Source: Flavobacterium sp. PMTSA4
GTDB taxonomy: Bacteria > Bacteroidota > Bacteroidia > Flavobacteriales > Flavobacteriaceae
Length of the DNA: 64,000 bases
Direction of reading: 5' to 3'
Assembly (NCBI RefSeq): GCF_032098525.1
Contig: NZ_CP134890.1
Span: 558,001-622,000, forward strand
Part shown: in pieces, positions 1-7,111 of the stretch
How positions within the stretch are numbered: position 1 is the stretch's first letter
Layout: each line of letters starts with the position of its first letter
Position numbers and translations under genes: made by a program
Notes under the pieces: generated by a model
Told to the model about the DNA's origin: nothing
Database searches by the model: none
What the model saw: only the letters and a program-made list of their open reading frames with translations

Positions 1-1617
1 ATTTCCAAAAGCTGTCGGAAGAATTTCTTTTCCCATTTGACTCACAACTACTCGCGTATCATTGGAATGAAATCCTAATCCTGATTTTGCAAAGAGTTGA
101 AAATTATTGTTAACACTATAAAAGACGTTAAGCTTTGGAGAAATTTTAAATTTATCTGCTGCTAATGATTGAAAAGGTTCTGTTAATTTATCGTTATAAT
201 TGAATTTAAAATAATCCAATCTCAAAGCCGGATTTATAACCCATTTACCAAAGGAAAATTCAGTATTTGCATAAGCAAAAGCATTGTTTTGATCAACATC
301 ACCTAGTTTAATTTTTTCTAAAGTGGTGTATCGATTTTTTGTTGATGATAGTTCTGAATCATTCGTAGCATCAGTTCTAAAACCAGCGCCAATTTGAAAT
401 TTTGAATTAGTACCTTTTAAATTATATTCTAAATTCATTCCGTAAACTGAACGAGATTCTTTTTGTCTAATTTGGTCGCCATCAATTGGATTATTTAGAA
501 AAAAAGTAAAATTAGAATACAGTTCAAATTCATAATTGGTATAAAATGAAGTTGCTTTAATAAAACTTGTTTCTGTAATAGGTTTTATAAAAGTAGCAAT
601 CAAATTATTTCTTGAAGTAAACCCGCCTTCAGTGGCATCAACAGCACCAAAACGACTTATAGTTCCATTGTCAACCAATCGTTGCGGAATTTGTCCTGAA
701 GCATTCCATTTGCTTTCAAATCGAGAAGCTGAAATTGAAAACTTACTATTGTTAGTATATCGTTTTGTGTATTTCCCAAACAGATTTACTCTTTTAAAAT
801 CTTGTGGTGCTTCAAATGGTCCATCGGTTAAAATATATTCGGTAGCCAAAAACAATTTCTCGTTTACATTTGGTTCTAATAAATTAAATAAACCAACAGT
901 TCTCAGTGTATTGAATTGACCTACTTCTGCTCCAACTGAATTTCTATCTACATTTTCCTTAGTTTGAAAGCTTACGTAACCTGCCGTAGCAAAATCGCCT
1001 TGCGAAGCATTATAAGTTCCTTTTCCATATTCAATTTTATTAATAGTTTCAGGAATTAAAAAATGCAAATCAGCATAACCTTGTCCGTGTGCATGTGAAA
1101 CCATATTAATAGGCATTCCATCAACATTAATAGCTACATCAGTACCGTGGTCAATATCAAAACCTCTTAAGAAAAGTTGTTCTGCTTTTCCGCCGCCGGC
1201 ATGTTGACCAATAAATAGTCCAGGAACTTTTCTCAAAATTTCTTGAGAAGAATTTACTGGATTAGTCATTAAATCTATTTTTGAAACGGCATTCATGGCT
1301 GATAATTTTGGTTGAACAACTACTTGGTCCAATTCATAAACGGATGATTTTAAAATTACATTCAAAGTTTCATCTGTAATAACAAAAGTTGTTTTTTTGA
1401 AGCCCAAAGCATTAATTTGTAGCGTGTCGTTAACTTTAGTACGCTCTATTGTAAATTTTCCCAATTCATCTGAGTGAGCATGAGTTTTTGAACTTAAATT
1501 GGTAATAAATGCATTTTCAATAGGCATGCTAAACTCATCTTGAACAACTCCATGATTTACTTGGCTCATCATCAAATTTGACGATAAGATTATGAATATC
1601 AGAACTAATTTTTTCAT
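1..1617 (-). CDS. TonB-dependent receptor (partial, 3' end outside window)
   Basis: Outer-membrane receptor for TonB-driven uptake. The visible 538 or so residues start with a signal peptide (about 1-19, MKKLVLIFIILSSNLMMSQ). A carboxypeptidase-regulatory-like beta-sandwich (about 20-100) follows, then a plug domain with the motifs ILRKVPGLFIGQ, LFLRGFDIDHGTD and INVDGMPINMVSHAHGQG, and the first part of the barrel. The C-terminus lies beyond position 1. The start codon overlaps the stop of the upstream TPR gene (TAATG), so the two are translationally coupled. The plug loop is rich in His (MVSHAHGQGYADLH), which could fit a metal or metal-chelate substrate; that is inference only. No SusD-like partner is seen. 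Receptor identity is confident, substrate unknown. Confidence 0.9.
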   Translation of the reverse strand, partial: MKKLVLIFIILSSNLMMSQVNHGVVQDEFSMPIENAFITNLSSKTHAHSDELGKFTIERTKVNDTLQINALGFKKTTFVITDETLNVILKSSVYELDQVVVQPKLSAMNAVSKIDLMTNPVNSSQEILRKVPGLFIGQHAGGGKAEQLFLRGFDIDHGTDVAINVDGMPINMVSHAHGQGYADLHFLIPETINKIEYGKGTYNASQGDFATAGYVSFQTKENVDRNSVGAEVGQFNTLRTVGLFNLLEPNVNEKLFLATEYILTDGPFEAPQDFKRVNLFGKYTKRYTNNSKFSISASRFESKWNASGQIPQRLVDNGTISRFGAVDATEGGFTSRNNLIATFIKPITETSFIKATSFYTNYEFELYSNFTFFLNNPIDGDQIRQKESRSVYGMNLEYNLKGTNSKFQIGAGFRTDATNDSELSSTKNRYTTLEKIKLGDVDQNNAFAYANTEFSFGKWVINPALRLDYFKFNYNDKLTEPFQSLAADKFKISPKLNVFYSVNNNFQLFAKSGLGFHSNDTRVVVSQMGKEILPTAFGN

Positions 1618-2912
1618 TACAAACTCTTTATTTTTTCTTCGTAATTTGGTCCTAGTTCAAACAAACTATTCATTAATTCCTCTTTGATTGGCTTAATTTT
1701 ATCCAATTCATTATTAGCTTTATATATTTCGGCCAAATGATAATTTAATTTTGGTTCAAATGATTTTCCTGCTACATGTTGTTTAGCAATTTCAAGTGCT
1801 TTTTCTTTTTCACCCATTTTAAAATAGGTCCATGCTAGTAAATCATATGAATCTGGTGTAGGTCTATGCTCAACTTCTTCTTCTGCTATGGAAAGAGATT
1901 TTGAAAGCGATTGTGGTTCTTCGGCAAAAAGGAGAACATTATATTTATTATACATTGCGCCATATTCTTTATTGTCAATACTGTTGAAATATGAATTTAA
2001 CATTTCAACTTTCTTGTCATTATCTTTTTTATATTCTGCAATTTGGGCTTTCAGTAAATAAAAATCAGGCGAATTGTGACGTTTTGAAATTTGATTAATA
2101 ATTCTAATGGCTTCATCTGTATTTTTCTCATGCGAAAAAGCAATCCAAGCAATTCCTTTTAAAGCGTAGCTATTATTTGGATCAATTGCCAAGGCATTTA
2201 AATAGTATTGATAAGCTTCTTTAATTTTTCCAGCATGACCATTATAATCACCAAGATTGGTATTAGTCCAAATTTTAAGATGTTTGTTGCTGTATTTTTC
2301 AGCTTCAATTTTTGCTTTTTCCATGAAGGAAATAGTGGTTTCTAAATCGCCAATATGATCGTTCCATTTTGCAATTCTTATGTAATAATCAAACTCTTTT
2401 TTGTTGTCAATTGAATTCAAATGTGATTCGGCTTCTTTATAGTTTCCTAACTCCATTTGAACATCAAACAATAACTTGTGCGTTTCATTAAGTCCTTCTC
2501 CAATTGCAAGTGCTTTATTTGCTAATTCTAAAGCTTCATTAAATCGATGTTGCGAAATATAATTTCGTGCTAAAGAACGAATATTGTTAACTTTAGAGTA
2601 CTTGTATGCCTCATTTACTTCAAGTAGATTTTTTTCAGCAATTATTAAATAATCAATATTAGCTGTGATGTCAAAAAGTTTTGTATAATTGGATGCTAAT
2701 ATTCCCAAATAGCTTTTTTGATTAGGCGCATTATCATATTTTTTTTGCCAAAAATCAATCTCTCTTTGAGTTTCTTTCAAATCATTATTTGTTGTAGATT
2801 GCAAATAGACTTCATAATCTTTTGAATTTGTAACCACATCAGATTTTGAGTTGCAACTAATCAATAAAGCCAGTAAACTAATTGATAATGTTATATTTTT
2901 TAAAAGTTTCAT
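1617..2912 (-). CDS. TPR-repeat lipoprotein
   Basis: A protein of about 431 residues with a lipoprotein signal (MKLLKNITLSISLLALLISC), cysteine at about residue 20. The rest is helical tetratricopeptide-type repeats, for example NEALELANKALAIGEG, EAYQYYLNALAIDPNNSYALKGIAW and EKALEIAKQHV. I chose the ATG at 2912 rather than an in-frame ATG 12 codons upstream, because the signal peptide begins there. The gene follows the DUF4331 genes and overlaps the TonB receptor start by one base. A terminator sits just upstream, so it depends on read-through or on its own promoter. It is probably a periplasm-facing scaffold or accessory factor for the receptor module; the exact role is unknown. Confidence 0.8.
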   Translation of the reverse strand: MKLLKNITLSISLLALLISCNSKSDVVTNSKDYEVYLQSTTNNDLKETQREIDFWQKKYDNAPNQKSYLGILASNYTKLFDITANIDYLIIAEKNLLEVNEAYKYSKVNNIRSLARNYISQHRFNEALELANKALAIGEGLNETHKLLFDVQMELGNYKEAESHLNSIDNKKEFDYYIRIAKWNDHIGDLETTISFMEKAKIEAEKYSNKHLKIWTNTNLGDYNGHAGKIKEAYQYYLNALAIDPNNSYALKGIAWIAFSHEKNTDEAIRIINQISKRHNSPDFYLLKAQIAEYKKDNDKKVEMLNSYFNSIDNKEYGAMYNKYNVLLFAEEPQSLSKSLSIAEEEVEHRPTPDSYDLLAWTYFKMGEKEKALEIAKQHVAGKSFEPKLNYHLAEIYKANNELDKIKPIKEELMNSLFELGPNYEEKIKSL

Positions 2913-2939
2913 GATGTTTGTTTTTTTTGTTTGTTGTTG

Positions 2940-2977
2940 TAAAAACAAGAGCGCTAACGCAAATCAACGCTCTTGTT
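2940..2977 (-). terminator. Terminator after the first DUF4331 pair
   Basis: An 8-bp perfect stem (CAAGAGCG at 2946-2953, CGCTCTTG at 2968-2975) is followed on the minus strand by a T-rich run. It lies directly downstream of the 2986-3525 gene and separates that pair from the TPR/TonB genes. Confidence 0.75.
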
Positions 2978-2985
2978 AAACTATA

Positions 2986-3525
2986 TTACCAAGATTCAGC
3001 TAAGTATGGAAATGATGTTAAAAACGGTTTGTCGTTAGCGTCAACATGATCAGAAGTTAAACCAGCATTATCACCACCAGTTGGTCCACCAAAAAGCAAT
3101 AACAATTCTACATCAATAACATCATCGTTCAACCTTCTACCAGTTAAAACATTAGTTCCATCAAAAAATGTTGTAGTTCCTGAAGTACTCAAATTCAATA
3201 CGTCTGTTGCTAAAACAGTTGTAAAAGTTGTAGCATCTAAACCTAATGCATTTGTAGTATAGCCTGGATTTAATGCTAATAATCTAGCCTCAAAAGAAGC
3301 CTGAAAATTAGCTCCCATTTGTGATGGAATTGTTCCGTTAAATTGATCTTTTGGTGTTCCTGATGCTACAAAGACAGTATTTATAGCTGGTCTACCCATT
3401 TGATCTTGTTGAACAAAAGTGCCTGAAAAGTCAGTTGAATTATCCGAAGAATCATCACTACAGTTTACTGAAAGCATTGATGCAACCAGTGTTAATCCTA
3501 ATATTATATATTTATTTGTTTTCAT
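2986..3525 (-). CDS. DUF4331 C-terminal-half lipoprotein (copy 1)
   Basis: A protein of 179 residues with a lipoprotein signal (MKTNKYIILGLTLVASMLSVNC). It carries the hallmarks of the C-terminal half of DUF4331 proteins: GRPAINTVF near residue 45, DVLNLST, TGRRLNDDVIDVELLLLFGG, and the terminal TSDHVDANDKPF plus FPYLAESW. It lies 27 bp after the gene for the N-terminal half (3553-4203), so a protein normally made as one chain appears to be made as two separately exported chains. A second copy of the pair is next door. DUF4331 function is not established. Family assignment is from remembered motifs. Confidence 0.8.
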   Translation of the reverse strand: MKTNKYIILGLTLVASMLSVNCSDDSSDNSTDFSGTFVQQDQMGRPAINTVFVASGTPKDQFNGTIPSQMGANFQASFEARLLALNPGYTTNALGLDATTFTTVLATDVLNLSTSGTTTFFDGTNVLTGRRLNDDVIDVELLLLFGGPTGGDNAGLTSDHVDANDKPFLTSFPYLAESW

Positions 3526-3552
3526 ACTATTATTTAATTTATTGATTTATAC

Positions 3553-4203
3553 TTATTGTTTTCTTTTGGTTTCAGCCCATACATTTAAAGAAGATTCATT
3601 TCCTAAAGTAGATTTTGGAACTTCCACCACAATTGATAGAACATTTGTACCTGCAAAAGTATCAGTACCAGGATTGTTAAATCCACCAGCTGTTCCAGCT
3701 AAAATGGCGCTGTACTGACCTAAATCAAAAAAGAAAGGATCATCTCTAGGACCAGCAAAAAAGGTCATTCCATTTTGTGATGAAATTGTTGCAGGTTGAC
3801 CATATTGAGAAATTTTCACATTTCCGGCGGCTGCATTTGTTTTAATTGTACTTGTTGTACCTGTTGTTCCTGGAGCAACCGGTCCAAAAAAGTACATTTT
3901 GTTTCCTTTTCTAATAGCTTGAATTACTAAATCCTCAACATTGTCTCCATTATTATCAATGTTAATTTCGGTTAAAACATTTTCATCAAATGAAGCTGCT
4001 GCTGTAGAAGATGGACTTAATAAACCTTGAGTATTTACTACAAATACCATATTACTTGTATTCTGCCCTTGAAAAGCATATACATCTGTAATATCAGAAG
4101 CATTTCCTGTTACTGCTGGTGCATCAATGTGATCAGCAGCCAAGAAAACCAATCCTGAAATCGCAACAAGCGAAATCGCTAAATAAATTTTTGTTTTTTT
4201 CAT
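3553..4203 (-). CDS. DUF4331 N-terminal-half secreted protein (copy 1)
   Basis: A protein of 216 residues with a signal peptide (about 1-23) followed by the DUF4331 opening motif ADHIDAPAVTGN. It then has DITDVYAFQGQ, MVFVVNTQGLLSP, TEINIDNNGDNVEDLVIQ, FFAGPRDDPFFFDLGQ and a closing VLSIVVEVPKSTLG segment. Full-length DUF4331 proteins continue from here into the GRPAINT half, which in this genome is the next gene. The protein is highly similar to the 4928-5575 product, which points to a tandem duplication of the pair. A CCAA-N14-CGTA motif lies 30 bp upstream of the start. Confidence 0.85.
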   Translation of the reverse strand: MKKTKIYLAISLVAISGLVFLAADHIDAPAVTGNASDITDVYAFQGQNTSNMVFVVNTQGLLSPSSTAAASFDENVLTEINIDNNGDNVEDLVIQAIRKGNKMYFFGPVAPGTTGTTSTIKTNAAAGNVKISQYGQPATISSQNGMTFFAGPRDDPFFFDLGQYSAILAGTAGGFNNPGTDTFAGTNVLSIVVEVPKSTLGNESSLNVWAETKRKQ

Positions 4204-4233
4204 TTTAAATTAATTTTATGTTATAACTATAGT

Positions 4234-4262
4234 TACGAGATTGGATTGCTTTTGGATTTTAA
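4234..4262 (-). promoter_or_regulatory. Putative ECF-sigma promoter of DUF4331 copy 1
   Basis: Minus strand: TTTTAAAATCCAA, 14 bp, then CGTA (CCAA at 4255-4252, CGTA at 4237-4234), 30 bp before the ATG at 4203. The same elements with identical 14-bp spacing lie upstream of the second copy at 5609-5639. Two instances only, so this is a hypothesis of recognition by the neighbouring sigma factor. Confidence 0.55.
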
Positions 4263-4285
4263 AACATCAATATTTTTTTATTTTA

Positions 4286-4316
4286 AACAAAAAAACAGAG
4301 CAAAATGCTCTGTTTC
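4286..4316 (-). terminator. Terminator after the second DUF4331 pair
   Basis: A 9-bp stem (AACAGAGCA at 4294-4302, TGCTCTGTT at 4306-4314) with a 3-base loop is followed on the minus strand by a long T run. It ends the 5575-4339 transcript, making the two DUF4331 pairs separate transcription units. Confidence 0.85.
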
Positions 4317-4338
4317 ATTCAATTATAATAATCCATTT

Positions 4339-4908
4339 TTACCATGGAGTTGCTAAATATGGAAAAGATTCAGTAAAAGGCTTATCATTAGAATCAACAT
4401 GATCCGAAGTTACTGCTGCATTAGCAGTACCATCTGGACCGCCAAAAATCAAAAGTAATTCTACATCTATTACATCATCCGACAAATTTCTTCCTGTTAA
4501 TACATTTGTTCCATCAAAAAAAGTAGTTGGAGCAGTTTTACTAACATTTAATACATCTGTAGCCAATACTGAAGTAAATGTAAAAGCATCCAAACCTAAT
4601 GCATTTGCAGTATAACCAGGATTTAATGCTAAAAGTCGTGTTTGAAAAGACGATTGAAAATTAGCTCCCATTTGTGATGGAATTGTGGTATTGAACAAAT
4701 CTTTTGGTGCACCTGAACCAACAAAAACGGTATTGATTGCTGGACGTGCCATTTGATCTTCTTGCATGTAGGTCCCAAAAAAGTTTTTGCCATTTGATTG
4801 TTTTCCTAAAAGTTCAGAATCTGTACTTTCATCTTTGCTACAACCTACAAATAAGGTAAGCATGCAAAAACAAATGGTTATTATAGAATATATGTTATTA
4901 TTTTTCAT
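4339..4908 (-). CDS. DUF4331 C-terminal-half lipoprotein (copy 2)
   Basis: A protein of about 189 residues with a lipoprotein signal ending in LFVGC. It carries the same C-terminal DUF4331 motifs as the 2986-3525 product (ARPAINTVFVGSG, TGRNLSDDVIDVELLLIFGG, TSDHVDSNDKPF, FPYLATPW). I chose the ATG at 4908. An upstream in-frame ATG at 4959 would add 17 residues, place the signal sequence internally and overlap the preceding gene. It lies 19 bp after the N-terminal-half gene. It differs from copy 1 mainly in the lipoprotein linker and scattered substitutions. Confidence 0.8.
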   Translation of the reverse strand: MKNNNIYSIITICFCMLTLFVGCSKDESTDSELLGKQSNGKNFFGTYMQEDQMARPAINTVFVGSGAPKDLFNTTIPSQMGANFQSSFQTRLLALNPGYTANALGLDAFTFTSVLATDVLNVSKTAPTTFFDGTNVLTGRNLSDDVIDVELLLIFGGPDGTANAAVTSDHVDSNDKPFTESFPYLATPW

Positions 4909-4927
4909 TGTAATTGGATTTAAATTA

Positions 4928-5575
4928 TTATTGTTCTCTTTTTGTTTCAGCCCACACATTTATAGTTGAAGAACTTCCTAAAGTTGATTTTGGAACTTCA
5001 ACAACAATTGATAGAACATTAGTTCCTGCAAATGTATCGGTGCCTGGATTATTGAACCCAGTTGCAGTTCCTGATAAAATAGCGCTGTATTGTCCTAAAT
5101 CAAAAAAGAATGGATCGTCTCTTGGACCTGCAAAAAATTTCATTCCGTTTTCAGTTTCAACATTTGTTTCACCATATTCCGAAATTTTTACTTTTCCTGA
5201 AGCATTTTGAGTTTTTATAGTACTCATTTTTCCTGTCATGTTAGGTGTAGCCGGACCAAAGAAATACATTTTATTTCCTCTAGCGATAGCTTGAATTACT
5301 AAATCTTCAACATTGTCACCATTGTTGTCAATATTGATTTCAGTTAAAACATCTTCATCAAAAGTTGCAGATGCAGTTGCACTTGGACTTAATAATCCTT
5401 GTGTATTTACTACAAATACCATGTTGTTTGAATCTTGCCCTTGAAAGGCGTACACATCGGTAATATCAGATTTATTACCTGTTACAGCTGGAGCATCAAT
5501 GTGATCAGCCGCTACTAAAATTAGACATACAATCGCTATTAGCGATGAGCCTAAAAGAATTTTTGTTTTTTTCAT
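4928..5575 (-). CDS. DUF4331 N-terminal-half secreted protein (copy 2)
   Basis: A protein of 215 residues with a signal peptide (about 1-22), then ADHIDAPAVTGN, DITDVYAFQGQD, INIDNNGDNVEDLVIQAI, FFAGPRDDPFFFDLGQ and a terminal VPKSTLGSSS. It is nearly colinear with the 3553-4203 product. It is the first gene leftward from the sigma factor, divergent from it across a 141-bp gap. An AAAAACCAA-N14-CGTA motif lies 33 bp upstream of the start. With 4339-4908 it would rebuild one DUF4331 protein. Biochemical role unknown. Confidence 0.85.
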   Translation of the reverse strand: MKKTKILLGSSLIAIVCLILVAADHIDAPAVTGNKSDITDVYAFQGQDSNNMVFVVNTQGLLSPSATASATFDEDVLTEINIDNNGDNVEDLVIQAIARGNKMYFFGPATPNMTGKMSTIKTQNASGKVKISEYGETNVETENGMKFFAGPRDDPFFFDLGQYSAILSGTATGFNNPGTDTFAGTNVLSIVVEVPKSTLGSSSTINVWAETKREQ

Positions 5576-5608
5576 TTTATATGATTTTGACGTTAATATG
5601 ATATTATA

Positions 5609-5639
5609 TACGTAGCTATTAAGATATTGGTTTTTAAAT
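5609..5639 (-). promoter_or_regulatory. Putative ECF-sigma promoter of DUF4331 copy 2
   Basis: Minus strand: ATTTAAAAACCAA, 14 bp, CGTA (CCAA at 5630-5627, CGTA at 5612-5609), 33 bp before the ATG at 5575. It matches the element before copy 1 in sequence, spacing and distance to the start. It lies in the divergent region with the sigma gene; no rightward copy of the motif is visible there. Confidence 0.55.
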
Positions 5640-5716
5640 ACTTCTGTTTTTTATACTATTTATAATGATTAAATTAAAAAGATTCCTATTTTTACAAGAA
5701 CTAATCAAAAAAAACT

Positions 5717-6265
5717 ATGTCACAAGAAGAATTATTACCCTTGCTCTTAAGGAAAGAAGAAAGAGCTTTTACAATGCTTTATGACATGTATTCTAAAAGC
5801 CTTTTTAGCGTTATAACTAATTTGATTAGCAACAGAGATGACGCAGAGGATGTGCTTCAAGAAGTTTTTGTTAAAATTTGGAAAAATATTGATTCATATA
5901 GTGAATCAAAAGGAAGATTATACACTTGGATGCTTAACATCGCTAGAAACACTACTATTGATAAGTTGCGTTCTAAAGGATTTAACAACTCGCAAAAAAA
6001 CCTTTCTTCTGATAATTTCGTACATCTGTTAGACGATAGTAATCTGTTAGACGATAGTAATAAACTAGTAAATAGAATTGATTCTATTGGTCTTAGAGAT
6101 TTTGTAAATAAACTAAAACCAAAATGTATCCAATTAATAGATTTACTTTTTTTTAAAGGTTTTACACAACAAGAAGTATCAGAAGAACTTTCGATGCCGC
6201 TTGGAACTGTAAAAACTCAAAACAGATCGTGTATGAATGATTTACGCAATTTTTTAAAAATATAA
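5717..6265 (+). CDS. ECF-family RNA polymerase sigma factor (SigK-like)
   Basis: A protein of 182 residues that directs RNA polymerase to an alternative promoter set. Region sigma-2 covers about 15-95, with DDAEDVLQEVFVKIW and YTWMLNIARNTTIDKLRSK. Region sigma-4 covers about 125-180, with FFKGFTQQEVSEELSMPLGTVK as a helix-turn-helix. The linker carries a tandem duplication LLDDSNLLDDSN (residues 104-115), encoded by a perfect 18-bp repeat. The stop is directly adjacent to the anti-sigma start. The divergent DUF4331 genes are the likeliest targets because both are preceded by the same non-housekeeping promoter-like motif. Confidence 0.93.
   Translation: MSQEELLPLLLRKEERAFTMLYDMYSKSLFSVITNLISNRDDAEDVLQEVFVKIWKNIDSYSESKGRLYTWMLNIARNTTIDKLRSKGFNNSQKNLSSDNFVHLLDDSNLLDDSNKLVNRIDSIGLRDFVNKLKPKCIQLIDLLFFKGFTQQEVSEELSMPLGTVKTQNRSCMNDLRNFLKI
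6026..6061 (+). repeat. Perfect 18-bp tandem duplication inside the sigma gene
   Basis: The unit CTGTTAGACGATAGTAAT occurs twice in a row (6026-6043, 6044-6061) in frame, doubling LLDDSN in the linker between sigma-2 and sigma-4. The perfect identity suggests a recent slippage event. Confidence 0.95.
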
Positions 6266-7054
6266 ATGGAAAACAAAGAATATATAGAGTCAGGTATTTT
6301 AGAACTTTATGTTTATGGTTTACTTAGTGAAACCGAAAACATTGAAATAACTGCTATGGCGGAAAAAGAACCAGAAATTAAAAATGAAATCCTTTCTATT
6401 GAAAGAGCAATTTTGAATTTATCGAGTAGTTTTTCGCCTTTTATTTCTAACAGTCAGTTTGAAAAAATTAAAGCTCAATTAGAATTGAAACATTCTAACG
6501 TTATACAAATGCAGCCAAAAACAAGCAGATACAGTTACATTGGTTGGGCTGCAAGTATTGTATTATTATTAGGTGTCGGTTACCAATATTTTCAATTGAA
6601 CAACACAAAAGAGCAGATTGTTGTGGTTGAACAAGAGAAAAAGCAGTTAAAAGATTCAGTAAATGTTTTAGAATTAAACAACAGATACACCAAAGAAGTT
6701 TTAGCAGTTGTTCGTGACGAAAATAATAAAATAATTCCTCTAGGTGGACAAGCTGTTGCGCCGGAAGCAAAAGCAAGAATTTATTGGAATCAAAAAACGG
6801 ATGAAGTTTATGTTGATGCAAGCGGATTGCCAGAACCACCAGAAGGAAAAGTTTATCAAATTTGGTCTTTAAAACTTCAACCACAGTTAACTCCAACAAG
6901 TATTGGTTTATTGGTTGACTTTAAAGGTAATGATTCCAAAGTTTTTGCAGTTGATAAAACTTCGGGTGCTGAAGCTTTTGGTATAACGCTTGAACCTTCA
7001 GGCGGAAGTGCTTCACCAACAATGGAACAACTTTACACATTAGGAAAAGTATAA
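6266..7054 (+). CDS. RskA-type anti-sigma factor
   Basis: A membrane-bound inhibitor of the upstream sigma factor, 262 residues. The cytoplasmic N-terminal part (about 1-85) would hold the sigma factor. A single membrane helix follows (about 90-105, IGWAASIVLLLGVGYQYF), then a coiled segment. The C-terminal extracytoplasmic domain has the RskA signature: KARIYWNQKTDEVYVDASGLP, KVYQIWSL, FGITLEPSGGSASPT. Zero-base spacing with the sigma gene indicates an operon. In known RskA systems, intramembrane proteolysis releases the sigma factor; the signal here is unknown. Confidence 0.9.
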   Translation: MENKEYIESGILELYVYGLLSETENIEITAMAEKEPEIKNEILSIERAILNLSSSFSPFISNSQFEKIKAQLELKHSNVIQMQPKTSRYSYIGWAASIVLLLGVGYQYFQLNNTKEQIVVVEQEKKQLKDSVNVLELNNRYTKEVLAVVRDENNKIIPLGGQAVAPEAKARIYWNQKTDEVYVDASGLPEPPEGKVYQIWSLKLQPQLTPTSIGLLVDFKGNDSKVFAVDKTSGAEAFGITLEPSGGSASPTMEQLYTLGKV

Positions 7055-7070
7055 TATTAATTTGTAATAA

Positions 7071-7106
7071 AAGAAAAAGGTTCAACAATGTTGAACCTTT
7101 TTTTGT
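7071..7106. terminator. Bidirectional terminator between convergent genes
   Basis: Perfect hairpin GGTTCAAC-AAT-GTTGAACC (7079-7097) flanked by A and T runs, between the convergent anti-sigma and ccsBA genes. Confidence 0.9.
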
Positions 7107-7111
7107 AGAAA

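Noticed and set aside
632..919. Rightward open frame of 95 codons
   Set aside because: Lies antisense inside the TonB receptor gene, with no domain or signal; the receptor frame has clear family motifs.
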